A DNA stretch of 6,164 nucleotides from Fidelibacterota bacterium. Lineage in GTDB: Bacteria > Fidelibacterota > Fidelibacteria > Fidelibacterales > Fidelibacteraceae. Location of the stretch: the NCBI GenBank assembly GCA_023134755.1, contig JAGLUM010000472.1, positions 1 to 6,164 of the forward strand, given 5' to 3'. The position numbers and the translations under genes are program-made. Each line of letters opens with the position of its first letter. The stretch's first letter is position 1. The notes under the pieces were generated by a model. The model was not told the DNA's origin. It worked only from the letters and a program-made list of their open reading frames with translations, and did no database searches. Of the stretch, positions 6,157-6,164 are shown piece by piece.

Positions 6157-6164
6157 GGGAGAAC

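Overview
The window holds four complete protein genes from an AT-rich bacterium, plus two short non-coding edges. The organism cannot be named from the sequence. Two genes carry strong Shine-Dalgarno sequences (AGGAGG, AAGGAG), the amylase has a lipoprotein signal, and fatty-acid kinase parts (FakA/FakB) sit beside a PlsY-type acyltransferase. This fits a heterotrophic bacterium that takes up both glucans and fatty acids. My inference, from overall style and the heptamer and hairpin repeats at the right edge, is an uncultured diderm lineage such as the FCB-group relatives. A Firmicute or another FakA-bearing phylum is not excluded.

Layout: 1-193 is a gene-free AT-rich stretch with an imperfect 19-bp palindrome just past the amylase stop. 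It also has a possible promoter and gene start pointing left out of the window. The minus-strand gene at 194-2566 encodes a secreted lipoprotein of the GH13 alpha-amylase family, with beta-sandwich domains including a CBM48-like module before the catalytic barrel. A 211-bp divergent intergenic region (2567-2777) carries two inverted repeats. Three plus-strand genes follow with gaps of 25 and 37 bp and no visible terminator between them: a DegV/FakB-type fatty-acid-binding protein, a FakA-type fatty acid kinase and a divergent PlsY-type glycerol-3-phosphate acyltransferase. After plsY come a tandem heptamer array that overlaps its stop codon, two heptamers of a second type, and a GC-rich hairpin.

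How the genes work together: by family knowledge, FakB holds a fatty acid, FakA phosphorylates it to acyl-phosphate, and PlsY passes the acyl group to glycerol-3-phosphate to make lysophosphatidic acid. The three-gene cluster therefore reads as a self-contained route from free fatty acid to the first phospholipid intermediate. FakB and PlsY both depart from their family signatures, most clearly in PlsY motif 2, so a specialised substrate is possible. The amylase lipoprotein is divergently transcribed and has no obvious functional link to the lipid genes beyond a shared intergenic region.
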